Of a DNA stretch of 32,618 nt, positions 23,724-30,880 are shown piece by piece. A program made the position numbers and the translations under genes. The notes under the pieces are model-generated. The model did not search any database. It was not told where the DNA came from and worked only from the letters and a program-made list of their open reading frames with translations. Position 1 is the first letter of the stretch; each line of letters begins with the position of its first letter. The stretch is taken from NCBI GenBank assembly GCA_947463915.1, contig CANHVO010000030.1:1-32618 (forward strand), given 5' to 3'. Source of the DNA: Planctomycetaceae bacterium. GTDB taxonomy: Bacteria; Planctomycetota; Planctomycetia; Pirellulales; Pirellulaceae.

Positions 23724-25178
23724 ATGCCAACTGAAATCAAACTTCCATCCCTTGGTGAAGGTATCGAATCGGGCGATGTCCTCGAGATTTTGGTCAAAGT
23801 CGGCGACGTGATCAAAAAAGACCAGTCGCTCGTCGAAATGGAAACCGACAAGGCGACGGTCTCTGTCCCCAGCCCCTTCGCTGGCAAAATCCTTAGCATT
23901 GCGATCAAGGAAGGAGAGACCGTCAAGGTAGGCATGGTCCTCGCATCCATCGAAGCTTCGGGTGCTGCCGCCCCGGCTCCAACACCAACCGCACCTCCCC
24001 AAGCTGCAGTGGCACCTGCGCCGGTTGCGCCGCCGCCAGTTGCACCGCCGAGAGTCGAGCAGCCTGTTGCACCTGTGCCAGTAGCACCAGCACCAGCTCC
24101 GTTGAAGCCGATGGCTCCTATCGTCGTACCAGCGGCTCCCGTTGCTGTTGCCCCAGCGGCCCAGCCGTCGTCGGCCGATGTCGGAACTCCGTTCAGTGAC
24201 GACGTTATCCCAGCCGGACCAGCCATTCGCCGATTTGCACGCGAAGTCGGAGTCGATCTCGTGAGCGTTGCGGGAACAGGCGAAGGTGGACGAATCACAC
24301 GCGATGACGTGCTTGCTGTTGTGCGACATGCCAATCAAACCGTTCGGACGGCACCGCAACCCGCCGCAGCCGCAACCAATACCGCTACCATCGAAAGCGA
24401 ATCGCCAGCGGCCAAGCCAGCCACGAGCCCTAAGGGGACTGCTCTACCCGGCACCGCTGCCAACGATGACTACGGTCCGATTCGCGTGGATCGAATGACC
24501 AAGATCCGCAAAACGATTGCGGCGCAGATGCACAAGTCCTGGTCGACTGTCCCGCGCGTCGTCAATTTCGATGATGCCGATGTCACCGAATTGGAGGCCT
24601 TCCGTCAAACCAGCAAAGATGACTATGCTTCGCGTGGCATCAAGCTGACGACGATGCCATTCTTGATCAAAGCCGTTGCAACCGCGCTCAAGCACCATCC
24701 AGCCTTGAACGCAACCATCGACATGGAAAACGAGCAGATCATCTACAAGGACTACGTCAATCTCGGCATCGCCATCGATAGCGATCGAGGTTTAGTCGTG
24801 CCAACTTTGAAGAACGCGGACAAGATGTCGATCCCGGACATCGCTTATGCTCTCTCGACCATGTCCTCCAAAGTTCGCAGCAACGATTTTGCGGTGAGCG
24901 ATTTGCGAGGCGGAACGTTTACCATCAGCAATCTCGGCGCCATCGGTGGAACCTATTCGACGCCGATCGTGAATGTGCCAGAGGTGGCGATCCTGTTGGT
25001 GGGCCGCTCACGCAAAATGCCGATCGTAATGGACGACGACTCGATCAAGCCACGACTGATGATGCCATTAAGCTTGGCCTATGATCACCGATCGGTCGAC
25101 GGAGCAACGGCAGCGAGGTTCCTAAACGACATCATCGCTTACCTCGAAGCCCCCAGCCGACTGCTGCTCGCGATCTAG
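23724..25178 (+). CDS. aceF: Dihydrolipoamide acetyltransferase, E2 of pyruvate dehydrogenase
   Basis: 484 residues. A single N-terminal lipoyl domain (1-75) has the lipoylated Lys43 in METDKATVSVP. A flexible Ala/Pro/Val linker follows (about 88-150), then a peripheral-subunit-binding domain (about 165-205, PAIRRFAREVGVDL, GRITRDDVL), a second linker, and a catalytic domain from about 250 ending DHRSVDGATAARF (His455, the active-site histidine). It transfers acetyl groups from E1 to coenzyme A. The start ATG 23724 gives the typical PTEIKLPSLGEG beginning; the open frame upstream to 23670 is only Pro/Lys-rich read-through. The single lipoyl domain contrasts with three in E. coli. The E3 gene (lpd) is not downstream, so E3 must be encoded elsewhere. 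Confidence 0.96.
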   Translation: MPTEIKLPSLGEGIESGDVLEILVKVGDVIKKDQSLVEMETDKATVSVPSPFAGKILSIAIKEGETVKVGMVLASIEASGAAAPAPTPTAPPQAAVAPAPVAPPPVAPPRVEQPVAPVPVAPAPAPLKPMAPIVVPAAPVAVAPAAQPSSADVGTPFSDDVIPAGPAIRRFAREVGVDLVSVAGTGEGGRITRDDVLAVVRHANQTVRTAPQPAAAATNTATIESESPAAKPATSPKGTALPGTAANDDYGPIRVDRMTKIRKTIAAQMHKSWSTVPRVVNFDDADVTELEAFRQTSKDDYASRGIKLTTMPFLIKAVATALKHHPALNATIDMENEQIIYKDYVNLGIAIDSDRGLVVPTLKNADKMSIPDIAYALSTMSSKVRSNDFAVSDLRGGTFTISNLGAIGGTYSTPIVNVPEVAILLVGRSRKMPIVMDDDSIKPRLMMPLSLAYDHRSVDGATAARFLNDIIAYLEAPSRLLLAI

Positions 25179-25277
25179 AGTGACGCGTCTCACCTTCTTG
25201 TTGGAATTGCTTGCAATTTCCACGGGAGTGCGAGGCCACCGCTGTAAACTAGTTTACCCAAGCAATTCATTACTTGA

Positions 25278-25334
25278 GAGGGTGAGGCTCCTGCCGAACC
25301 TTTGCAACATTGGCTAGGCAGGAGCCTCGCCCTC
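25278..25334. repeat. Long hairpin downstream of aceF
   Basis: Left arm GAGGGTGAGGCTCCTGCC (25278-25295) and right arm GGCAGGAGCCTCGCCCTC (25317-25334), 17 of 18 positions paired, loop 21 nt. No run of T follows, so it is not a classical terminator. The gap 25179-25463 holds this and the next palindrome and nothing else that I can see. Confidence 0.8.
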
Positions 25335-25349
25335 CCAATTTCCTGCAAG

Positions 25350-25417
25350 TCGTTTAACGGTCAGCCGAAGGCGTACTCCGCGCCTGGACAGTACGCCTTC
25401 GGCTGACTGTTAAACGA
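25350..25417. repeat. Palindrome family P1, copy C (before the SGNH gene)
   Basis: Arms 25350-25377 (begins TCGTTTAACGGTCAGCC) and 25390-25417 (ends GGCTGACTGTTAAACGA) pair at 27 of 28 positions around a 12-nt loop. The centre of the arms reads GCCGAAGGC/GCCTTCGGC. Confidence 0.9.
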
Positions 25418-25463
25418 AATGCATCACAGCAGGAGAGAATCGCTCGAGATTCTCATTACCAAA

Positions 25464-26414
25464 ATGATGTCCCGAAAGAAGCTGCGGTTTTCGATTCTGC
25501 TAGTTTTCGGCATCGCCCTCGTTTCGTTCGCGATATCTTATATTCAGTTTGTGCTTGCCAGGCCCATCGGCAGTGGGCCAGCTGGTCCCAGAGTAGCTCG
25601 CGCGCGATTCGAAAGGCAATGGTCCGATAGGCTCGTTCGGGTCGTAGGAATTGGAGATAGCATCACAGCAGGACTAGGTGCCCGCTCCAAAGACCATACC
25701 TTCTTCAATCGTCTCATCAACAATCCAGACGATGAGTACCCTGATATGAAAGGAATATGCCTATCTAGCGTTCTATCACAATTGGCTTTTGAAAACTTGG
25801 CCATCTCAGGTTCGACTTCGCTGCAACATATGGCCGTGATCGAAGATCGATTGACCGTTCAAGATGCCAACGTGTTCGGGTTGATCGTCATGACAACGGG
25901 AGGAAACGATTTGATACATAGTTATGGCCGGTCGCCACCACGAGAAGGTGCAATGTATGGCGCAACCCTCGAGCAAGCGGAGCCTTGGATCGAAGCCTAC
26001 CGAGTTCGGCTTAACGATATGTTCACCAAGATAGATGCGTGCTTCCCAGGCGGCTGCGAAATCTACGTCGGGGATATTTACGATCCGACAGACGGAGTCG
26101 GGGATGCCCCGAGCGTTTATCTGCCGACCTGGAAAGACGGTCTTGCCATCCACGCCAAGTACAACCAAGCGATTGTTGAGTGCGCCAAGGCAAGGCCGAA
26201 TGTCCACGTCGTCCCGCTGCATCAGACTTTCATGGGGCATGGTTCCCATTGTCGCCAGTTTTGGCGATCAACGTACCAACCAGATGATCCGTATTACTGG
26301 TTCTACGAAAACATCGAAGATCCCAATGACCGTGGTTACGATGCCATTCGAAGAGTTTTTCTCAATGCAATTTCAGAGCACTCAGTGTTGAGTCGCCAAA
26401 CGGATCGTCGTTAA
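25464..26414 (+). CDS. Secreted or membrane-anchored SGNH-fold hydrolase
   Basis: 316 residues from ATG 25464. The frame also has an ATG at 25419, immediately after palindrome copy C, but the later start puts Arg/Lys directly before a hydrophobic segment (FSILLVFGIALVSFAI, residues 9-24), as expected for a signal or anchor. The SGNH blocks are visible: GIGDSITAGLG with Ser66, NLAISGST with Gly116, and TTGGNDL with Asn148. The usual last block, DxxHPN before a Gly, here reads NIEDPNDRGYDAI: the position of the catalytic His is Asp and that of its partner is Asn. So either another His (for example in FMGHGSHC) acts, or the protein is not a classical esterase. No ribosome site is evident. A lone gene between two palindromes. 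Confidence 0.75.
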   Translation: MMSRKKLRFSILLVFGIALVSFAISYIQFVLARPIGSGPAGPRVARARFERQWSDRLVRVVGIGDSITAGLGARSKDHTFFNRLINNPDDEYPDMKGICLSSVLSQLAFENLAISGSTSLQHMAVIEDRLTVQDANVFGLIVMTTGGNDLIHSYGRSPPREGAMYGATLEQAEPWIEAYRVRLNDMFTKIDACFPGGCEIYVGDIYDPTDGVGDAPSVYLPTWKDGLAIHAKYNQAIVECAKARPNVHVVPLHQTFMGHGSHCRQFWRSTYQPDDPYYWFYENIEDPNDRGYDAIRRVFLNAISEHSVLSRQTDRR

Positions 26415-26476
26415 TGGGGGCAACGCAGTGATGCCATCCAAACGACGAAAACGATGGGCTACGTTTCAATAGGACT

Positions 26477-26545
26477 TCGTTTAACAGTCAGCCGTAGGCG
26501 TACTGCCCAAAGAATTCGGTACGCCTACGGCTGACCGTTAAACGA
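26477..26545. repeat. Palindrome family P1, copy D (after the SGNH gene)
   Basis: Arms 26477-26503 (begins TCGTTTAACAGTCAGCC) and 26519-26545 (ends GGCTGACCGTTAAACGA) pair at 26 of 27 positions with a 15-nt loop. The centre of the arms reads GCCGTAGGC/GCCTACGGC, so the base pair that differs from copy C is changed on both arms. Confidence 0.9.
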
Positions 26546-26616
26546 CTAAATCAACAATCCACGAGCCGTCCGGTGATAAACAAGAAGGCGACGTGTATCT
26601 AGAACACCAAAGCTGC

Positions 26617-26643
26617 GGACGGAGGGGCAAGCCCCAGCCGTCC
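26617..26643. repeat. Compact GC-rich stem, possible bidirectional terminator
   Basis: GGACGG and GGGGC (26617-26628) pair with GCCCC and CCGTCC (26631-26643) around a two-base loop and small bulges. It lies downstream of the minus-strand gene ending at 26733 and of the plus-strand gene ending at 26414. No T run follows. Confidence 0.45.
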
Positions 26644-26732
26644 TGGAGTGCTTCACCGCTTTGCAAGGGACTTGACCGACGGTGTTTATCGATTCTCTGT
26701 GGCGCCATTCGCAGCCGCCATTTGTTGATTTT

Positions 26733-27344
26733 TCAGAGCTTTCGCCTCCAAGGCGTAGTCGATGCCAGCACTTCACGATCAATTGGGGATAGAGCGGCAT
26801 CCAACTCGAGCATTCCCACAAAGCTGCCGAGCATCGCCGCGCTGGCAAGTCGAGAGCTTTTTTCAAGTTTGTTATCAAGTGTCGAAAGGACCAGGTTCGA
26901 AAATCCTACCGCTGCGTTTTCGGAACCCATTGCAAAATCGTAATTAAGTTGGACCCTAAGCAAGAGGTTCTTCTGTGAGGCGGTTGGCGAAGGAAATACG
27001 TTGTTGATTTTTCGAAGAAAGTTCCCAATCGATTCCAGATTGCCTTGCTTTATATAAACTAACGCCAACGAGCAAGTTGCCAATTCCCGAAACGCTGGCT
27101 CCTTGATTGCGCGTTTCAATACTGCCGCGGATTTGTCCAGATCTTCCGCCGAATTGCTCTCGAGCTGCCTAACTGCGTCTTGCAGTTGCTTTTGGGTAAA
27201 ACTCAATTCAGGCGACTGTCCGAATACCAGTACATGTCCGCCAATCGTCGATAAGACAACCGATAACGCTGCCAAAGGAATATTAAACATCTTGGAAGGA
27301 ATGAGACCATGCCACCATCCATTTAGACAATCAGCGTTCTTCAT
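26733..27344 (-). CDS. Small secreted or anchored helical protein, unknown
   Basis: 203 residues from ATG 27344, preceded by GAGG at 8 nt; in-frame starts upstream (27368, 27419) are less well supported. A hydrophobic segment at residues 20-44 (FNIPLAALSVVLSTIGGHVL) ends at VFGQS, which looks like a signal or anchor. The rest is mostly helical and resembles a short tetratrico-like array (SAAVLKRAIKEPAFRELATC, SLALVYIKQGNLESIGNFL), but repeats cannot be aligned with confidence. I recognise no family. The last ten residues (STTPWRRKL) look unlike the rest, and another frame offers a more natural tail, so a recent frameshift near 26760 is possible. It is divergent from the amidohydrolase gene. 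Confidence 0.65.
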   Translation of the reverse strand: MKNADCLNGWWHGLIPSKMFNIPLAALSVVLSTIGGHVLVFGQSPELSFTQKQLQDAVRQLESNSAEDLDKSAAVLKRAIKEPAFRELATCSLALVYIKQGNLESIGNFLRKINNVFPSPTASQKNLLLRVQLNYDFAMGSENAAVGFSNLVLSTLDNKLEKSSRLASAAMLGSFVGMLELDAALSPIDREVLASTTPWRRKL

Positions 27345-27491
27345 CTTCAGATCCTCTTTGTCTTCCATTCTTATCTCTTCACGGTCGTCAGGCCAAGTAC
27401 TCACGCGGAAGCAAATCAAGGTGAGTGGCAGTATACAACTGCCTTAGCACAACTCGCAACTCGCAAGCGAATGAATTGGAAAGTAATGGAT

Positions 27492-27549
27492 GTGGGATAG
27501 GCTTCCAGCCTGTCAACCGCAGTACCGACAGGCTGGAAGCCTATCCCAC
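27492..27549. repeat. Perfect 23-bp hairpin
   Basis: The left arm 27492-27514 begins GTGGGATAGGCTTCCAGCC, and the right arm 27527-27549 is its exact reverse complement, with a 12-nt loop (AACCGCAGTACC). There is no mismatch. No other copy in the window. Confidence 0.9.
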
Positions 27550-27608
27550 GTTAACTAAGAATCGCACCACTAGTAACAGGACCATTTACCGACGAAACCC
27601 TGCGCCGA

Positions 27609-27637
27609 TTGAAGAACAATCGCTAGAATTGTTTAAA
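27609..27637 (+). promoter_or_regulatory. Candidate promoter of the amidohydrolase gene
   Basis: TTGAAG (27609-27614), 17 nt, then TTTAAA (27632-27637). Each hexamer matches four of six consensus bases. It would start a transcript near 27645 with a leader of about 65 nt. Weak by itself; position and spacing support it. Confidence 0.35.
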
Positions 27638-27709
27638 TCGCTCCGAAGAAATGGTTTCGACAATTCCACTTTGCCCAAAAAACACTTTCAACACCAAGAG
27701 TTTCGATCA

Positions 27710-29395
27710 ATGAGTCGAGTATTTGCAATTCTTTTGGTCTTCACCGCTAGTTTCGTAATCGCCGAACAACCGAATTCAAACTCCCGTCCGGCGGACTTGA
27801 TCATCGAGAATGCCAAAATCTTCATGCCAGGGACCAATCATGTCGCGTTGGCCATTAAGGAAAATCGCATCCTAGCGGTTGGCACACATGCCGAAGTCGA
27901 AGCACACATCGGTCCCAATACCAAGCGGTTGAACGCGAGGGGTTGCACGGTAACTCCTGGATTCCATGATGCACACGTTCATTTCCTGTCCGGAAGTTTA
28001 GGCTTATCACAAGTTGATTTGTCCGACTTGGATTCGATAGCGGCAATCGAAACCAAGATTCGCTCGTTCGCTGATCTTCATCCGAACCAATCTTGGGTAG
28101 TCGGACGCGGTTGGGTTTACGGAACCTTTCAGGATGGGCTCCCGACCAAGGCGTTATTGGACCGCATGGTGCCTGACCGGCCAGCTGTAATGAAGTGCTA
28201 CGATGGCCATACCTTGTGGGTCAATTCACAGGCTTTGCAAGCTGCGAAAATCGACAGAGACACAATGAATCCTGAGGGTGGAATTATCGTACGCGACCCT
28301 GCTACCGGCGAGCCAACCGGAGTTCTGAAAGAAGCAGCTCAAACACTGATGGATAGCGTTCTTCCAAAACCGACGCTCAGCGACAAATTGTCAGCATTGC
28401 GTAGGGGAATTGCAGAAGCTCACCGGTTGGGAGTCACCAGCGTTTTGGATGCTGGAGTCGATCGCGAGGAACTAGAGTTGTTTGAGACTCTTCGGAAGAA
28501 CGGTGGTTTGTCGTTGCGATTTACGTTCGCGTTGACTGGACGAAAGAACATGTCCGAAACCGACGCTGACCAGTTAACTGCGATTCGGCAAGACTTTCCA
28601 GAATTGAACGTCCCTGCTGTCAAGTTGTTTGTAGATGGTGTCATTGAATCGCATACTGCCGTTCTGCTATCCGCGTACGCTAACCGACCGACCAGTCTCG
28701 GATTACCTGAAACGAGCAAGGACGACTTGGACCGTATTGTCGAATTGCTCGACCGACGCGGTTGGCAGATCCTGGTACACGCAATCGGAGATGGCGGCGT
28801 TCGCATGACACTAGACGCTTTTGAGCGAGCACAGAAGGTAAACCCCCTGCCCGCCAATCCGCGACGACATCGGCTTGAACACGTCGAATCGATTAGCAAA
28901 GCGGACATCGACCGTTTCGGTCGCCTGGGGGTGATTGCCTCGATGCAACCTTACCACGCCAATCCCAATAGCAATATCTTTGGCGTGTGGGCCGTGAATC
29001 TCGGGGCAGAGCGTGCATCGAGAGCGTGGGTTTGGAAAAGTATTAAGGATGCAGGTGGTCAACTTGCGTTTGGAAGCGACTGGCCTGTTGTCGGATTGGA
29101 TCCAAGGCTTGGTATGCATACCGCCTTAACCAGACAAACGCTGCGGGGAGAACCTTCCGCGGGCTTTGTCCCCGAACAGCGATTGACATTGGAATCAGTA
29201 ATCGATGCGTACACTCGCGGCTCAGCTTTTGCCGAGTTTGCCGATGGGAAAAAAGGCTCGCTGGCGGCTGGGATGTTGGCCGATGTGGTCGTTTGGGATC
29301 AAGACCTATTCTCGCTTCCAGTCGACCAAGTGCATACGGCCAAGGTCCGAACCACGATCGTGCGAGGCCGAGTCGTTTACCAGTTGAGCGATTAA
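27710..29395 (+). CDS. Secreted metal-dependent amidohydrolase (YtcJ/Amidohydro_3 type)
   Basis: 561 residues from ATG 27710, with AAGAG 9 nt upstream and an immediate signal peptide (VFAILLVFTASFVIAEQ). The longer open frame from 27425 reads through a hairpin and is rejected. The metal-binding HVH (89-91, in FHDAHVHF) follows the typical strand TVTPG. Further along come VKLFVDGVIESHT (the Lys/Asp region), HAIGDGG, HRLEHVE, and GSDWPV with the conserved Asp. The C-terminus returns to the small beta domain (GSLAAGMLADVVVWDQD). The family hydrolyses amide or related bonds with one or two metal ions; substrates of the YtcJ group are largely unknown. Secretion suggests use of an external or periplasmic compound. 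The gene stands alone, with a short gap to the convergent DUF1573 gene. Confidence 0.9.
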   Translation: MSRVFAILLVFTASFVIAEQPNSNSRPADLIIENAKIFMPGTNHVALAIKENRILAVGTHAEVEAHIGPNTKRLNARGCTVTPGFHDAHVHFLSGSLGLSQVDLSDLDSIAAIETKIRSFADLHPNQSWVVGRGWVYGTFQDGLPTKALLDRMVPDRPAVMKCYDGHTLWVNSQALQAAKIDRDTMNPEGGIIVRDPATGEPTGVLKEAAQTLMDSVLPKPTLSDKLSALRRGIAEAHRLGVTSVLDAGVDREELELFETLRKNGGLSLRFTFALTGRKNMSETDADQLTAIRQDFPELNVPAVKLFVDGVIESHTAVLLSAYANRPTSLGLPETSKDDLDRIVELLDRRGWQILVHAIGDGGVRMTLDAFERAQKVNPLPANPRRHRLEHVESISKADIDRFGRLGVIASMQPYHANPNSNIFGVWAVNLGAERASRAWVWKSIKDAGGQLAFGSDWPVVGLDPRLGMHTALTRQTLRGEPSAGFVPEQRLTLESVIDAYTRGSAFAEFADGKKGSLAAGMLADVVVWDQDLFSLPVDQVHTAKVRTTIVRGRVVYQLSD

Positions 29396-29468
29396 TCGTT
29401 GAAGTGCCGATTTGGGCCGTCTCGAGTTCGACTTTAGCCCGCTCGAACACGAGTACCAGTAACAACCT

Positions 29469-30512
29469 TTAATTCACAACGCGGCCTGCGACAGTGACTT
29501 CTGCGGACATTTCCTCGCCTAGCGAAGTCTTGATCTTCACGATTTGCTTGAGCGAGCCGGTGTCGCTTTCGTCGAGCAATTCACCTTTGAAAGAAAAAGA
29601 GACGACCTGAATCGACTTCGCTCCTTCGGGAACTTTGAATTCAAAACGTCCATCTGGGCAATCAATTCCGGTGATGGAGAAAGGCTTTTTGGAGCGAACA
29701 ATCAACCGGTTTTGAGCCTGTTTTCCTTTCACGATGTCCCCTAAAGAGACAAACGTCGGCGTGATAGAAACAGGTGGAATGACTCGTGCATTGACCGGCA
29801 GAGTGAACTGATCATTTTTGGAATCGTTCGTGACGACGATCAATTCATCCATCAGGTCGCCCACGGGGGCTGTGTCCTTGAGTGTGATGTGCAGGACATA
29901 GGTTGTTCGTGAACCGTTCTTTTGGATCGGATCCAATCGAACTTCGATTTGATCGCTATTGCCGCGAATATCCGCAATTTTCCAGTCAGGGCGGCCCGCA
30001 TACGAAATCTTCAAGTCGACGGTCTTTTTCTCGCCCAACTCGACATCGCCAAACCGAACTTCACCTGGCTCAACAACCACATCGGACCGAATAGTGCCGC
30101 CGACAGTGAGTTTGACTTCCGCATAGTAGGGGCGGTCAATGACCACCGTGATTTCTGCGTTCTTGGTTCCAATAAAGGAGCGAGTGTTGAATTGTGCGAT
30201 CACTTCCCCTTTCTCCCAAGTCTTCAGCGTATTCTTGGTTAGAACGGGATGGGTGCAACCGCAGCTGCTGCGGACCGAAGCGATGTGCACGTCCTCTTCA
30301 AAGCAATTCTCGATTACGAACGCGTGTTCTGTTTTGGCGTTTCGGCTCACTGTGCCGAAGTGATGATGCGTCTCACTGAAAAGCTTTTGCCCCCACTGGT
30401 CAGCGGCCACGACGGAACTTGCGAGTGGGACAATACAAAACATGCTCGTGATGGCCAACAAAGCAGCTTGGAACCAGCGACAACCGACGTGTTGTGAAAC
30501 TCGATAATTCAT
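29469..30512 (-). CDS. Secreted DUF1573 domain protein
   Basis: 347 residues from ATG 30512, supported by GAGAGAA 7 nt upstream and by the leader FQAALLAITSMFCIVPLASS ending AADQ; the frame extends upstream to 30653 without signals. The first domain has the DUF1573 pattern: HHFGTVSRNAKTEHAFVIEN, then VRSSCGCTHPVLTKNTLKTW, with the CGCT motif, then KGEVIAQFNT. Two or three more Ig-like beta domains follow (FGDVELGEKKTVDLKISY and VSLGDIVKGKQAQNRLIV are repeats of one pattern). No catalytic site. Planctomycetes carry many such proteins, and their role is not known; binding or structural duty at the cell surface is a guess. Divergent from the photolyase gene. Confidence 0.9.
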   Translation of the reverse strand: MNYRVSQHVGCRWFQAALLAITSMFCIVPLASSVVAADQWGQKLFSETHHHFGTVSRNAKTEHAFVIENCFEEDVHIASVRSSCGCTHPVLTKNTLKTWEKGEVIAQFNTRSFIGTKNAEITVVIDRPYYAEVKLTVGGTIRSDVVVEPGEVRFGDVELGEKKTVDLKISYAGRPDWKIADIRGNSDQIEVRLDPIQKNGSRTTYVLHITLKDTAPVGDLMDELIVVTNDSKNDQFTLPVNARVIPPVSITPTFVSLGDIVKGKQAQNRLIVRSKKPFSITGIDCPDGRFEFKVPEGAKSIQVVSFSFKGELLDESDTGSLKQIVKIKTSLGEEMSAEVTVAGRVVN

Positions 30513-30880
30513 CCGAACGTTCTCTCGTAGGCGGGCAATATCGACAATACGATCAACGGGGCTGATTTCCCCGATGGAAGTCTCTTTTGATCGGCATCCT
30601 ATGCGCGTTAAATTCGTTTTGTTTGTCAAAATCCGAATCTTGTGGCTTCGCATTTAACCAGGAACGCCGGGCTTTCCCACTTTACGATCCGTTAAGATGC
30701 TGTCATTCGGCAAGCGACGGGACCGTGGTACCGGTCGCCTCAAAACCAATAGCCGTTGGGCGCTAGCCCCGGTTCTGGACGGATGTCGAGCAATTAGAAA
30801 ACCGGGGCTAGCGCCCAACGGCTAAATAACACGAAAAACAAACAAAACAATGTCCCGACGCTGGATCGCTAGCTAAAACC
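30513..30880. other. Divergent spacer between the DUF1573 and photolyase genes
   Basis: 368 nt with the perfect palindrome 30750-30824. A TTGACA occurs on the minus strand near 30625, but no matching -10 is found at the right distance. No gene seen. Confidence 0.5.
30750..30824. repeat. Perfect 25-bp palindrome
   Basis: The left arm 30750-30774 begins TAGCCGTTGGGCGCTAGCC, and the right arm 30800-30824 is its exact reverse complement; the loop is 25 nt. The arm is related to the 21-nt tandem unit at 15025 and to a fragment at 7534, which points to a wider repeat family. Confidence 0.9.

Larger units (their letters stand above)
26415..26732. other. Spacer between convergent genes
   Basis: 318 nt. 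It contains palindrome copy D (26477-26545), a compact GC-rich stem (26617-26643) and, on the minus strand, an open stretch 26688-26760 in a different frame from the gene at 26733 that may be its lost tail. No separate gene seen. Confidence 0.5.
27345..27709. other. Divergent spacer before the amidohydrolase gene
   Basis: 365 nt between two divergent genes. It holds the perfect hairpin 27492-27549 and a candidate promoter at 27609-27637. The amidohydrolase frame happens to stay open through this spacer but the hairpin and Arg/Asn-rich translation argue against coding. Confidence 0.5.

Noticed and set aside
16393-26545. CRISPR array from the repeated 28-nt arms
   Set aside because: Copies are kilobases apart, each is itself an inverted repeat, there are no regular spacers and no cas genes.
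27425-27709. N-terminal extension of the amidohydrolase
   Set aside because: It reads through the perfect hairpin at 27492-27549, and a signal peptide with a ribosome site begins at 27710.
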